Positions 43,422-52,374 of a DNA stretch of 64,000 nucleotides are shown piece by piece. Under the pieces are notes generated by a model. The model was given only the letters and a program-made list of their open reading frames with translations. It searched no databases and was not told the origin of the DNA. The translations under genes and the position numbers were made by a program. The DNA is from G965261055 sp965261055 [NCBI: Fibrobacteria bacterium] (GTDB taxonomy: Bacteria; Fibrobacterota; Fibrobacteria; UBA11236), in NCBI GenBank assembly GCA_965261055.1, contig OZ253440.1, positions 1,054,001-1,118,000 on the forward strand. The letters run 5' to 3'. How positions within the stretch are numbered: the stretch's first letter is position 1; each line of letters begins with the position of its first letter.

Positions 43422-44807
43422 CTATCTTAAATGCTCCGATTTTACCTTAATTAATTGTGTTCCTGAATAGTAATGGTTTAAAATTTTACGATAAGAGCGT
43501 TTTTCTCGAGCTTGTTGCATCGCACCAACCTGACACATCCCAACACCATGACCAAACCCCTTCCCATTAACTGTATATATACCTTTATTGTAAGATAATC
43601 GGAATAAAATACTGTTTAAAGACTTTCCATTTGCCTGCCTTAAGACCCACCGAATACGGTCTCCAGAAATTTTATATGTCTTGTTGTCAGTCACAATTTT
43701 GATCTTGGTAACTCTTCCAGAAGAATTTCTATTAAGTATCCTTATTTCTTTCAAAAATTTAAAAGGTTTATATTCGTTTTTAATCCAACGCGCTAGGGAT
43801 TTTTGTAAAATTTTTGCAAGCTGTTTTTTTGTCCATTTTACTTGCCAAGTGTAATAAGTAGATCCTCTACAAAGATCTTTCCCACGGATAATTCTATCCT
43901 TTCTTCCTCTCAAATATGGATACTTTTTTCTTCCTGTCCCCCAAACTTCCTCTATGTTTGTAGTTTCGCCACCACACACGGCATGGTAAAGGGTTACTGC
44001 TATTCTTTTATTTTGATCTACTAAAATTGTATGTTGTGTTTGTCTAATCGCTTCATCTGAAGCTGGATAAACTTTTCTACCTAGATACACCTGGTCACGA
44101 ACATCATCATAAACATCAAAACCTAAAGAAGAATTATAACCTAAATGAGCATAAGTATATGTTCTAGCAGAAATTGCTTGAACCTTTAAAGCCTCTAAGA
44201 TTTCAATTCTTCCTGATGGCATCTCAGAGGGGACAACTCCTCTTAAGTATTCTTCTATTTTTAGCTGATTAACAACAACCAAATTCCCTTTCCAGCGTTT
44301 AACCGTTCCTGTTTTAACAGCTGGTTTGTGGACAAAAACTCTTAAATCTCCACTATAACTTAAACTCTTGAATTTATATACTGTCGATTTTTGTATAGGA
44401 CGAAAGACAATTGTATCACTAAAATAAACCTTTCCCTCTTGACTAACCAAAATCATCTGAGAATCATTTTGAGAAATAGACACAGAACCTGAAACTCTAT
44501 CTATTTTTTCTCTTTGGTCTCCTTTATAAATGAATGCATCATAAGGGTGATCAAATTGAAATTTAACTAAATTCACTCCAACTTTTAATCCAACAGAAAC
44601 CAAACCTTGTGAAACTTCTTTTAGACTTATTCTTCTTCGTTTTATTCCCGTTTCATTGGACCACTCTAAAAATGTATGATCTAAAAAAGTTTTGAGTTCA
44701 GAATGACTTATCTCTTGATTTTTACCATAAGTATCAATTCCTGCTGGCTTTAATAAAGAACAAGAAACAATATAAAGCAGTAAAAGACAAACTGAAAAAA
44801 AATTCAG
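43422..44807 (-). CDS. SpoIID/LytB-domain lipoprotein, apparent CTG start
   Basis: SpoIID-domain proteins are lytic transglycosylase-like enzymes acting on denuded peptidoglycan, and SPOR domains bind the same substrate. The conserved core is clear: YLRGVVPSEMPSGRIEILEALKVQAISARTY, then AVCGGETTNIEEVWG, and KGFGHGVGMCQVGAMQQA at the end. An ATG at 44603 gives a truncated form with no signal peptide. Extending in frame gives MNFFSVCLLLLYIVSC, a textbook lipoprotein signal, if the CTG at 44807 is the start. That codon is preceded at normal spacing by AAAGAGG. No ATG, GTG or TTG lies in the extension that keeps this signal. The full product is 461 residues and starts ten bases after def. Confidence 0.85.
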   Translation of the reverse strand: MNFFSVCLLLLYIVSCSLLKPAGIDTYGKNQEISHSELKTFLDHTFLEWSNETGIKRRRISLKEVSQGLVSVGLKVGVNLVKFQFDHPYDAFIYKGDQREKIDRVSGSVSISQNDSQMILVSQEGKVYFSDTIVFRPIQKSTVYKFKSLSYSGDLRVFVHKPAVKTGTVKRWKGNLVVVNQLKIEEYLRGVVPSEMPSGRIEILEALKVQAISARTYTYAHLGYNSSLGFDVYDDVRDQVYLGRKVYPASDEAIRQTQHTILVDQNKRIAVTLYHAVCGGETTNIEEVWGTGRKKYPYLRGRKDRIIRGKDLCRGSTYYTWQVKWTKKQLAKILQKSLARWIKNEYKPFKFLKEIRILNRNSSGRVTKIKIVTDNKTYKISGDRIRWVLRQANGKSLNSILFRLSYNKGIYTVNGKGFGHGVGMCQVGAMQQAREKRSYRKILNHYYSGTQLIKVKSEHLR

Positions 44808-44817
44808 AGAAACCTCT

Positions 44818-45330
44818 TTACTGCTTAGATAATTTTTTTAGCTTATTTTTTATTAATAAACGATCGGCTGGAGATATCTTGTCTATAAATAGCACTCCAT
44901 CTAAATGATCTATCTCGTGTAAAATACAGCGTGCTAACATTCCATCTATATTTTCTAGTATGATTTTTTCTTTTTTTTCATTGACTGCTGAAACTGTAAT
45001 TTTAGCAGGACGCGTTACATTCACAAAAATATTAGGGAAAGACAAACAGCCTTCTTGATACTGATATTCATCTGAAGACTTTATAATTTCAGGATTAAAT
45101 AAAATAATAGGCTCAGGATTCTTATTTTCAGTCATTGGAGACACATCAACTACAATTAAACGCACCGATTTTCCAATTTGAGGAGCAGCTAAACCCAATC
45201 CAGAAGCATCATACATTGTTTCCAACATATCAATAGCCAACATTAAGTGTTTTTCTTCAATCTCTTTAATTGGTTCTGCTTTTTTGCGTAATACAACTGA
45301 ACCATATGTATGTATTTTTAACAAAGCCAT
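44818..45330 (-). CDS. def: Peptide deformylase
   Basis: Def removes the formyl group from nascent proteins, using a bound ferrous ion. The 170-residue product has the three family motifs: GLGLAAPQIGKSVRLIV (motif 1), EGCLSFPNIFVNV (motif 2, metal Cys) and CILHEIDHLDGVLFID (motif 3, HExxH). The start MALLKIHTYGSVVLR is standard. The gene follows yajC by 13 bases and is followed by the SpoIID lipoprotein gene. The usual partner fmt is not adjacent. Confidence 0.96.
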   Translation of the reverse strand: MALLKIHTYGSVVLRKKAEPIKEIEEKHLMLAIDMLETMYDASGLGLAAPQIGKSVRLIVVDVSPMTENKNPEPIILFNPEIIKSSDEYQYQEGCLSFPNIFVNVTRPAKITVSAVNEKKEKIILENIDGMLARCILHEIDHLDGVLFIDKISPADRLLIKNKLKKLSKQ

Positions 45331-45343
45331 AAGCTATTGCAAT

Positions 45344-45595
45344 TTAAATTTTCTTAACAATAGCTTCTTTAGATACCGTTACCACAACATTTTTCGCTAT
45401 TTCAACTTCAACAGTATTATCACCTGAAACTTTATTGATTTTAGCATGAATACCACTATTTGTAACAACCTGATCTCCTTTCTTCAAAGATGCAAGCATT
45501 TTTTGAGCTTCTTTTTTTGCTCTCATTTGAGGTCGTATTACAAACATAAAAATGACAACACCCATTAGTATGAATAAAATAATATCTGGTTTCAT
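45344..45595 (-). CDS. yajC: Preprotein translocase subunit YajC
   Basis: YajC is a small single-pass protein associated with SecDF. The 83-residue product has one membrane helix (IILFILMGVVIFMFVI) followed by the family signature RPQMRAKKEAQKMLASLKKGDQVVTNSGIHAKI. The ribosome site AAAGGAAA precedes the ATG. secD and secF are not adjacent. It leads the yajC-def-spoIID run and is divergent from tRNA-Arg. Confidence 0.94.
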   Translation of the reverse strand: MKPDIILFILMGVVIFMFVIRPQMRAKKEAQKMLASLKKGDQVVTNSGIHAKINKVSGDNTVEVEIAKNVVVTVSKEAIVKKI

Positions 45596-45672
45596 ATAAC
45601 TTTCCTTTTAAATATAAATAATTCCAAAATTTAGCTTTTTTATACTTGTAGTGTTTCTTTTTATTTTTTTAT

Positions 45673-45681
45673 TGGTATACT
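45673..45681 (+). promoter_or_regulatory. Extended -10 promoter for tRNA-Arg
   Basis: TGGTATACT is an extended -10 element (TGn plus TATACT) ending 31 bases before the tRNA. The -35 position reads GTTTCT and is weak, as is common for extended -10 promoters. The TSS would fall near 45688. The location just upstream of a stable RNA gene supports the call. Confidence 0.5.
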
Positions 45682-45712
45682 TCATTATTAAAAGGTAAAT
45701 TTACAACCTCAT

Positions 45713-45786
45713 GCACCAGTAGCTCAGCTGGATAGAGCAACGGTTTTCTAAACCGTAGGCCCAAGGTTCAACCCCTTGCTGGTGTA
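45713..45786 (+). tRNA. tRNA-Arg (anticodon TCT)
   Basis: The gene has a full cloverleaf. The acceptor is GCACCAG paired with CTGGTGT, with a G-U first pair. The D-arm is GCTC-AGCTGGATA-GAGC. The anticodon stem ACGGT/ACCGT carries the loop TTTCTAA, giving TCT. The variable loop is short, and the T-arm is CAAGG-TTCAACC-CCTTG. CCA is not encoded. The small membrane-protein gene starts 25 bases later on the same strand. Confidence 0.96.
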
Positions 45787-45810
45787 TGTCCTCACCTCAA
45801 CTTTGTCTTA

Positions 45811-46542
45811 ATGCATTATTTCTCTATATCTTTTATCATATTTTGTATCAGTTTAATCGGTTTTGGGTTAGGCTATTTTCCATCTAAAATCAAACTTAAT
45901 CAAGTCAAAGAGGACTTTGTCTTTCTTGTTTGTGGTGCCATTTTTTTAGGATATACAATTAGTCACCTCTTACATACTTTAGCGGAAAAAGAAACTCTAC
46001 TATTAAATTTACTCCTAATTTTAGGGGGTGCTATCACTATGAAAATTTTAAACCATTCTCTATTTAAGAAACAAGTTTGTTGTTCAAACGGGTTTGTTAC
46101 TACAGAATGGGGGCTTTTATCTTTAGCATCCATCTGCTTATGTTCTTTAAACGATGGCTTTTTCTTATATCTTTCTCAAAGCTCCCTTTATTCCTCACTT
46201 ATTCTTTGGATTTTAATTCATAAATTTATGACTTCATTTCTAATTGCTAGAGTCATCTACAGTTGTAAAATACATCTTAATTTACAAAGAACGATGGGAA
46301 CTCTCATTTTAATAGCAACTCCAGCAACTTATCTTCTAACTCATTTTTTATTTAAACATTCAACACAACTTTCTCCATTTGTCTCTGAACACATTCTGTC
46401 TTTTAGTATTGGCATCTTACTTTATGTTACCTTCTCTGGTATTCTACCCCGTCTTCCTCGTTATTATAAACAGCAAAAAATGCAACTACTCATCTGTAAT
46501 GTGATCTTTGCCGTAACCTTAATTAGTGGTCTCGGACATTAA
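45811..46542 (+). CDS. ZIP-like multipass membrane protein with degenerate metal motifs
   Basis: This is a 243-residue protein with about seven membrane helices. The layout recalls ZIP metal transporters: a second helix with GAIFLGYTISHLLHTLAE, a cytosolic loop, then a fourth helix with CSLNDGFFLYLS where ZIPs have H-N-x-x-D-G. The fifth reads HKFMTSFLIARVI where ZIPs have H-x-x-P-E-G. Only part of the metal-binding residues remain, so transport is doubtful. It follows tRNA-Arg by 25 bases and converges on hldD. It could be an unusual transporter, a sensor, or a decayed paralogue that still reads through. Confidence 0.6.
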   Translation: MHYFSISFIIFCISLIGFGLGYFPSKIKLNQVKEDFVFLVCGAIFLGYTISHLLHTLAEKETLLLNLLLILGGAITMKILNHSLFKKQVCCSNGFVTTEWGLLSLASICLCSLNDGFFLYLSQSSLYSSLILWILIHKFMTSFLIARVIYSCKIHLNLQRTMGTLILIATPATYLLTHFLFKHSTQLSPFVSEHILSFSIGILLYVTFSGILPRLPRYYKQQKMQLLICNVIFAVTLISGLGH

Positions 46543-46561
46543 GACATTAAGAAATAAAGTT

Positions 46562-47533
46562 CTATGAACGATTCAAAACAGAAATATACTTTTTAACGCC
46601 CTCTTCCAAAGAATGCATTTGTTTTAAATCAAAACCGGCTTTAGATATTTTTTCCATTGTTGCTTGAGTAAAATATTGATAATTTGAACGAATTGACTCT
46701 GGCATCTCTACAAACTCTATATGACAAGGTAAATCTAAGCTGTCAAATACAACTTTCATCATATCAACCCAAGTTCGAGCAATCCCTGTTCCAACATTAT
46801 AAACACCACTTTGAGCTTTATTATCTAAAAGAAACAAAGACATTGCAACAGCATCCTCAACAAAGATAAAATCTCGCATTTGCTCTCCGTCTTGATAAGA
46901 TGGATGATGCGATTTAAAAAGTTGTACTTTTTTTTCCTTCTTAATTTGAGTGTAAGCCTTCGCCACCATACTTTTCATATTGCCTTTATGATTTTCTCCA
47001 GGACCATAAACATTAAAATATTTTAATCCATACACACCTGTTCTTTTATTTTTAAAACAACCTTGATAATACAGCCACTGATCAAACATTTGTTTAGAAT
47101 AACCGTATATATTCAAAGAAGAGAGATGAAGGATTGGTTCTTCATCATTATAACCTAACCCACCATCTCCATAGGTTGCTGCAGAAGACGCATACACAAA
47201 ACAAATATCATTGTCCAAACACCATTTTGCCAAATTCTTACTGTATCCAAAGTTGTTTTTGATAAGAAAAGAAGCATCTAATTCCATCGTAGAAGAACAG
47301 GCTCCCAAATGAATACAACCTGTGATTTCTTGAGCTAAGACATTATTAGTTTTTATCTCTTCCAACCAATCTGTTTTTTCAAAATAATCACAATATTGAA
47401 GACCGACTAAGTTTTTCCACCGTTGATCTTTTTGTAGCTCGTCAACTAAAATAATATCTTTAATACCTTTTTTATTCAAACCTTGCACAACTTGACTCCC
47501 TATAAAACCAGCCGATCCCGTAATCAATAACAT
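46562..47533 (-). CDS. hldD: ADP-L-glycero-D-manno-heptose-6-epimerase
   Basis: HldD converts ADP-D-glycero-D-manno-heptose to the L-glycero form, the precursor of LPS inner-core heptose. The 323-residue extended-SDR protein has the nucleotide motif LLITGSAGFIGSQVVQGLN and the HldD-specific LVDELQKDQRWKNLVGLQYCDY. It also has GACSSTMELD, the catalytic YGYSKQMFD (Y-x-x-x-K) and LKYFNVYGPGENHKGNMKSM. It implies a heptose-containing LPS and therefore an outer membrane. No other core genes are adjacent. Confidence 0.95.
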   Translation of the reverse strand: MLLITGSAGFIGSQVVQGLNKKGIKDIILVDELQKDQRWKNLVGLQYCDYFEKTDWLEEIKTNNVLAQEITGCIHLGACSSTMELDASFLIKNNFGYSKNLAKWCLDNDICFVYASSAATYGDGGLGYNDEEPILHLSSLNIYGYSKQMFDQWLYYQGCFKNKRTGVYGLKYFNVYGPGENHKGNMKSMVAKAYTQIKKEKKVQLFKSHHPSYQDGEQMRDFIFVEDAVAMSLFLLDNKAQSGVYNVGTGIARTWVDMMKVVFDSLDLPCHIEFVEMPESIRSNYQYFTQATMEKISKAGFDLKQMHSLEEGVKKYISVLNRS

Positions 47534-47598
47534 TAATAAACCTCTTAAAATTTAAAGTAATTTCATCACAAATTTACTATTTTACGGCGTTAATAGAT

Positions 47599-48183
47599 AT
47601 GAAAAATAAACATTTAATTATTTCTGGCATACAAGGTTCTGGCAAAGGAACTCAAGCCCGTTTACTAGCAAAGCGGTTTGAACAATATGTTCATATTAGC
47701 TCTGGGGACTTATGTCGTTGGCATCTCGGAAACCAAACTCATTTCGGAGAAAAATTATCTGTTATTCACCAAGGTAAGTTTGTAGACAACGAAACTATCA
47801 TACAAATTGTGGAAGAAAAAATACAATCTCTAAAAGTGCATTCATTGTTTATTTTGGATGGATTTCCTCGAAACATACAACAAGCAGAATACCTCCTTAA
47901 CAATTACAACATGTCAGCTGTTATTCACTTAGATTTAAGCCCATATTTGGCAGTTCAGCGTACACAAAACCGTTTAAAAGAAAAAATCGTCCGTTTAGAT
48001 GATCTCAATGCTGATGCAATAAAAAAGCGTATTCAACTTTACAACCAAAACAACAAATCCTTATCTAAGCTTTATAAAGCTCAAAATCTTTTCCACACTT
48101 TTTCAAGCAAATCTTCACCTGATGTTATTCACAATAATATTGTTTCCCATTTACAATTTAAAGAAATTTTACCTCAAGATTAA
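47599..48183 (+). CDS. adk: Adenylate kinase-like nucleotide kinase
   Basis: This is a 194-residue P-loop kinase of the adenylate kinase family: P-loop SGIQGSGKGTQARLLAKRF, the NMP-binding SSGDLCRWHLGN, FVDNETIIQIV, and the key FILDGFPRNIQQAEYL. The lid region is short (NRLKEKIVRLDD), lacking the long zinc-type lid, and the C-terminal half is divergent. It should interconvert ATP, ADP and AMP, or a related nucleotide. In many genomes adk sits beside secY; here it is absent from that operon and this copy lies 13 kb away. Whether it is the cell's main adk or a specialised kinase cannot be settled here. Confidence 0.82.
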   Translation: MKNKHLIISGIQGSGKGTQARLLAKRFEQYVHISSGDLCRWHLGNQTHFGEKLSVIHQGKFVDNETIIQIVEEKIQSLKVHSLFILDGFPRNIQQAEYLLNNYNMSAVIHLDLSPYLAVQRTQNRLKEKIVRLDDLNADAIKKRIQLYNQNNKSLSKLYKAQNLFHTFSSKSSPDVIHNNIVSHLQFKEILPQD

Positions 48184-48233
48184 TCAAAAAATCTTTGGAA
48201 TAGATTGCTTTGTATTTCTATCAATAGGAAGCT

Positions 48234-49208
48234 ATGTCATTCACTAAAAAACAACTTCTTTTTCTTAAACAGGAATCCTTTCAACCTGTCAAAAAAAATC
48301 TACTCTTAGCTATTTCGGGAGGAATGGATTCGATGTGTTTATTGCACTTTTGGCAGAAAATAGCTCAACCTCTTTTTAAATGTAATATGTTCGTTGCTCA
48401 CTTAAACCATGGTGTACGAAAGGAATCAGAAAAAGAACATGTTTATTTAAAAGATTGGTGTCAAAAAAACAACCTCCCTTTTTTTTATCAAAAATTAGAT
48501 ATCACAAAAAAAAGCCCTAAAAAATCCATAGAAGAATGGGGTCGCCATGAACGCTATACTTATTTTTCTAAAATCAGCCTTCAAAATAACATTGACTACA
48601 CTCTTACTGCACATCACTTAAATGACCAATGGGAAACCTTAATATTGAAAATTATGAGGGGTACAGGTTTAAAGGGGCTACAAGGAATACATTTTAAAAC
48701 AACATCTAATTGTGTTCGTCCTTTTCTAGTTTTTTCTAAACAGGAGTTATTAGACTATGCTCATCAACACAAATTAATATGGTTTGAAGACTCTTCAAAT
48801 TCTAATCAACAGTTTTTAAGAAACGAAATCCGAAAAAAATTCCCACCAACGATCAGTGATCTAAAGCAAACTTCTAAAATCAGTTTATCTTCTCAAAAAC
48901 AATGGCCTTTATTAGAAAAAAAATTTTCTGATAACATCGAAAAAAAGCAAAATAAACTTTCTATTCCAGATAAAACCATGTTATTATGGTTTTCTACAGA
49001 TCCTTGGCTTTATTTCCATGATTTACAGTATTTCATGCATCAGCAAGGGCTAAATTTAACCTCCCATCATTTAGAAGAAATGATCCGACAATACAAAGTA
49101 TCACCTTATCTGGTTCAAGTACAATTGAATGCTTCATCTATCTTCAAATGGAGAAAGCAGGAATCAGCCCAAATCATTATAATTGAAAAAACAGTAATTA
49201 AAAACTAA
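48234..49208 (+). CDS. tilS: tRNA(Ile)-lysidine synthase
   Basis: TilS converts the wobble cytidine of tRNA-Ile(CAU) to lysidine so that it reads AUA. The 324-residue product has the PP-loop ATPase motif LLLAISGGMDSMCLLHF. The family signatures HLNHGVRKESEKE, TAHHLNDQWETLILKIMRGTGLKGLQGI and RPFLVFSKQELLDYA follow, then WFEDSSNSNQQFLRNEIRKK. The C-terminal tRNA-binding part is short. A GGAAG ribosome site precedes the ATG. It lies 42 bases upstream of ftsH, a common tilS-ftsH order in which hpt is often between them but is absent here. Confidence 0.95.
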   Translation: MSFTKKQLLFLKQESFQPVKKNLLLAISGGMDSMCLLHFWQKIAQPLFKCNMFVAHLNHGVRKESEKEHVYLKDWCQKNNLPFFYQKLDITKKSPKKSIEEWGRHERYTYFSKISLQNNIDYTLTAHHLNDQWETLILKIMRGTGLKGLQGIHFKTTSNCVRPFLVFSKQELLDYAHQHKLIWFEDSSNSNQQFLRNEIRKKFPPTISDLKQTSKISLSSQKQWPLLEKKFSDNIEKKQNKLSIPDKTMLLWFSTDPWLYFHDLQYFMHQQGLNLTSHHLEEMIRQYKVSPYLVQVQLNASSIFKWRKQESAQIIIIEKTVIKN

Positions 49209-49250
49209 GTTTGTCCCACCGAAACAAACAATCTTGTATAATCAAATTTT

Positions 49251-51233
49251 ATGAAAAACAAACAAAACACAGAAGATCCTAAACCTTGGTTTAAGAAAAA
49301 TATCTTTATTTTTATTGCTATTTCTTTACTTTTTCTTTTTGTTATTAAGTTGCTAGATCAAAACTCATCCCAAAAAGATTTGTCTTATTCAGAATTTCAA
49401 GAATTGATGCAAAGCAATCCCCCTTCAGTCAAGAGGTTGCTCATTCTTCGCAACCCAGAAGGCTACGCCATTTCAGCCTACCTAGCATCATCAAGCGAGA
49501 GTAATTCAACTCCATTTTCATTCCATACTAATGAAATAATATATCAAACACAAGCACCAGCCAGTAATGAATTTAACTCTCTAGTTGAAGAATGGACAAA
49601 ACAGGGTATCCAAATTCAGTTTAAAAGAAAATCAGCTTGGCAGAGTTGGATAACGTCTCTATTACCTTTCCTCATTATTTTTGGCATCTTCTGGTTCATT
49701 TATTCACGACAATCTCAAGGAGGGGCTGGCGGAAACAAAGGGATTTTTTCTTTTGGAAAAGTACGCATGAATGAGCCTGAACAATCTACAGTTACTTTTA
49801 ATCAAGTTGCAGGTTGTGAAGAAGCCAAACAAGATCTGGAAGAGATTATTGGTTTTTTAGAGGATCCTGAAAGATTTTCTAATTTAGGAGCAAAAATTCC
49901 TAAAGGAGCTCTGCTGTTAGGTCCTCCTGGAACAGGTAAAACTTTACTCGCAAAAGCAGCATCTGGTGAAGCAAAAGTTCCTTTTTTTAGTATTTCTGGA
50001 TCTGATTTTGTTGAAATGTTTGTTGGAATTGGAGCTTCTAGAGTTCGTAACCTTTTTGAACAAGCAAAAAAAAGTGCTCCTTGTGTAGTATTTATTGATG
50101 AAATTGATGCGGTAGGTCGTAAAAGAGGTTCTGGAGTTGGAGGAGGTCATGACGAGCGTGAACAAACTCTAAATCAACTACTAGTTGAAATGGACGGTTT
50201 TGCAAATAACCTAGGTATCATTATTTTAGCAGCTACAAACCGCCCAGATGTTTTAGACCCAGCTTTGTTAAGACCAGGTCGTTTTGACCGACAAATTGTA
50301 GTGGATGCTCCTGATTCTAAAGGTCGTGAAGCTATTTTAAATATTCATTTAGCTTTAAGACAAGTACCGATTGATGATAGTGTCGTCGTTTCTAATATAG
50401 CCAAAGGAACTCCTGGACTCGTTGGAGCCGATTTAGAGAATTTAATCAATGAAGCATGTCTACTAGCCGCCCGTTTCAATAAAAAAGAAGTCTCCATGAT
50501 TGACTTTGAAGAAGCAAAAGATAAAATTATGATCGGTACTGAGCGTGTTTCTCGTATCCTTTCAGATGAAGAAAGAAAAATTACAGCATATCACGAAGCT
50601 GGACATGCTTTAATCACTAATCTTGTTAAAAACAAGGATCCTTTACACAAAGTGACTATTATTCCTCGTGGCAGTGCCTTAGGAATCACTTTTTCTCTCC
50701 CAGAAAAGGATCAATATACTATTTCTGCTGATTACATTTTAGACCGTATTGCTATTCTAATGGGGGGAAGAGAAGCTGAGTATTTATTTTTTAAACATCG
50801 AACAACAGGTGCATCTAACGATATTCAAGTCGCAACCAATTTAGCTAGACGCTTTGTTTGTGAATATGGAATGTCTGAACAATTAGGTCCATTGAACTAC
50901 TCTTCTCAACAGGAAAATAGTTTTTTAGAACAAGGTGTTATACAAAATGCACAATACTCTAGTGTTACTGTTCAAGAAATTGATACTGAAATCAGAAACA
51001 TTATTACTACACAAATGGAGCGAGTCAAACAACTGATCACAAAACATAAAAAGAAACTCGTAAATTTAGCTGAAGCATTATTAGAACATGAAACATTAGA
51101 AAGCGATGAAATTCAACTTGCCTTTGCAGGAAAAACTATTAAAAACGCTAAAAAAAGTCGTAATTTAGTTGACTACAAAAAGAAAATACTAAAAAAATCT
51201 ACTAAAATCGTGAAGGATAAAGCCTATGAATAA
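49251..51233 (+). CDS. ftsH: ATP-dependent zinc metalloprotease FtsH
   Basis: FtsH is the membrane-anchored AAA protease that degrades damaged membrane proteins and regulators such as LpxC. The 660-residue product has two membrane helices (about 16-34 and 130-150) flanking a periplasmic domain. The AAA module has Walker [13 protein letters not shown], Walker [12 protein letters not shown] and the SRH region [21 protein letters not shown]. The protease domain has the zinc motif [11 protein letters not shown] and third-ligand region [10 protein letters not shown]. The C-terminal tail is Lys-rich. It overlaps the HMG-CoA reductase gene by eight bases, so the two are coupled. Confidence 0.97.
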   Translation: MKNKQNTEDPKPWFKKNIFIFIAISLLFLFVIKLLDQNSSQKDLSYSEFQELMQSNPPSVKRLLILRNPEGYAISAYLASSSESNSTPFSFHTNEIIYQTQAPASNEFNSLVEEWTKQGIQIQFKRKSAWQSWITSLLPFLIIFGIFWFIYSRQSQGGAGGNKGIFSFGKVRMNEPEQSTVTFNQVAGCEEAKQDLEEIIGFLEDPERFSNLGAKIPKGALLLGPPGTGKTLLAKAASGEAKVPFFSISGSDFVEMFVGIGASRVRNLFEQAKKSAPCVVFIDEIDAVGRKRGSGVGGGHDEREQTLNQLLVEMDGFANNLGIIILAATNRPDVLDPALLRPGRFDRQIVVDAPDSKGREAILNIHLALRQVPIDDSVVVSNIAKGTPGLVGADLENLINEACLLAARFNKKEVSMIDFEEAKDKIMIGTERVSRILSDEERKITAYHEAGHALITNLVKNKDPLHKVTIIPRGSALGITFSLPEKDQYTISADYILDRIAILMGGREAEYLFFKHRTTGASNDIQVATNLARRFVCEYGMSEQLGPLNYSSQQENSFLEQGVIQNAQYSSVTVQEIDTEIRNIITTQMERVKQLITKHKKKLVNLAEALLEHETLESDEIQLAFAGKTIKNAKKSRNLVDYKKKILKKSTKIVKDKAYE

Positions 51234-52374
51234 ATCTCTTTTACCATTTGGTTACGATCCGAAAACAGTCCAAGCTAGGCAAGATCTACTTAAACAGCAA
51301 ACAGGAGTCAAATTACCATCTCAAACTTTCCATGACCCTGAAGACATGAAAGGTATTATTGAAAATCATGTTGGAGAAGTTACAATTCCAATGGGAATCT
51401 GTTCACCTCTTAAAGTCAATGGAGATTACGCAAAAGGTTCTTTTTTTGTTCCAGTTTGTACTGTCGAAGGAACATTAGCTGCATCTATGACTCGTGGAAT
51501 GTTAGCGACAAGCCGTGAAGAAGGTATTCAAACAACACATATTAAACAGGGAGTTTCTAGAGCACCTGTGTTTCGATTCAATAGCGTTAAACCCATTAAA
51601 GCTTTTAAAACATGGATTGACAAAAACTTCGAAAAAATCAAAACAGAAGCTGAAAGCTCTACCCGATTTGGAAGACTCACTAAAATTGACTTTTATATTA
51701 TTCAAGCAAATGTCATATTAGACTTTATCTATACAACAGGAAATGCTGCAGGTCAAAACATGGTCTCTCTGGCAACTTATAAAGCTTGTGAGTACATAAA
51801 AATGAACTATCAAGAAAAATTGAATTATATTCTAGATTCTAATTTTGCTAGTGATAAAAAAGCGTCCGGGATTAATAGTATTCGCGGACGTGGACATTAT
51901 GTCGTTGCCGAAACAACCCTATCTCGAAGAACTCTCAAACGATTTCTCAAAGCCGATGTAGAAGATTACATTTTTGAACAACAACTAGTTCCTTATGTCG
52001 CTCAATTTTGCAATATGCAAGGAATACAACTTCATATTGCAAATGCTTTAACTGCTATATATTTAGCTACAGGTCAAGACACAGCTTGTGTTGCAGAAAA
52101 TGCAATAGGTTACACACAAATGATTCCTCTTAAAGAGGGTGCTAAATTTGTCTTAACAATGCCGTCTTTGACAGTGGGTACTGTAGGTGGTGGAACTAGG
52201 CTAGAACAACAAAGGAGAAACCTAGAAATATTGGGATGTCATAAGGGCGAAAACTCCTCTAAAAAACTAGCAGAAATTATTTGTGCTTCAACACTGTGTT
52301 TAGAAATTTCACTTTGGTCCGCAATTATTTCTGACACTTGGGTCTCGGCACATATGAAATACGGTCGAAACTAA
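51226..52374 (+). CDS. Hydroxymethylglutaryl-CoA reductase
   Basis: HMG-CoA reductase reduces HMG-CoA to mevalonate with NAD(P)H. The 382-residue catalytic domain keeps all the expected active-site residues: Glu in ENHVGEVTIPMG (about E46), Lys in SDKKASGINSIRGRGHYVVAE (about K212), Asp in TGQDTACVAENA (about D285), and the His near the C-terminus in VSAHMKYGRN (about H376). The nucleotide region reads TGNAAGQNMVSLAT, where class I enzymes usually have TGDAMGMNM. It overlaps ftsH by eight bases and abuts plsC. It is not part of a mevalonate operon, and the window also encodes dxs of the MEP route, so its role is unclear. Confidence 0.92.
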   Translation: MNKSLLPFGYDPKTVQARQDLLKQQTGVKLPSQTFHDPEDMKGIIENHVGEVTIPMGICSPLKVNGDYAKGSFFVPVCTVEGTLAASMTRGMLATSREEGIQTTHIKQGVSRAPVFRFNSVKPIKAFKTWIDKNFEKIKTEAESSTRFGRLTKIDFYIIQANVILDFIYTTGNAAGQNMVSLATYKACEYIKMNYQEKLNYILDSNFASDKKASGINSIRGRGHYVVAETTLSRRTLKRFLKADVEDYIFEQQLVPYVAQFCNMQGIQLHIANALTAIYLATGQDTACVAENAIGYTQMIPLKEGAKFVLTMPSLTVGTVGGGTRLEQQRRNLEILGCHKGENSSKKLAEIICASTLCLEISLWSAIISDTWVSAHMKYGRN

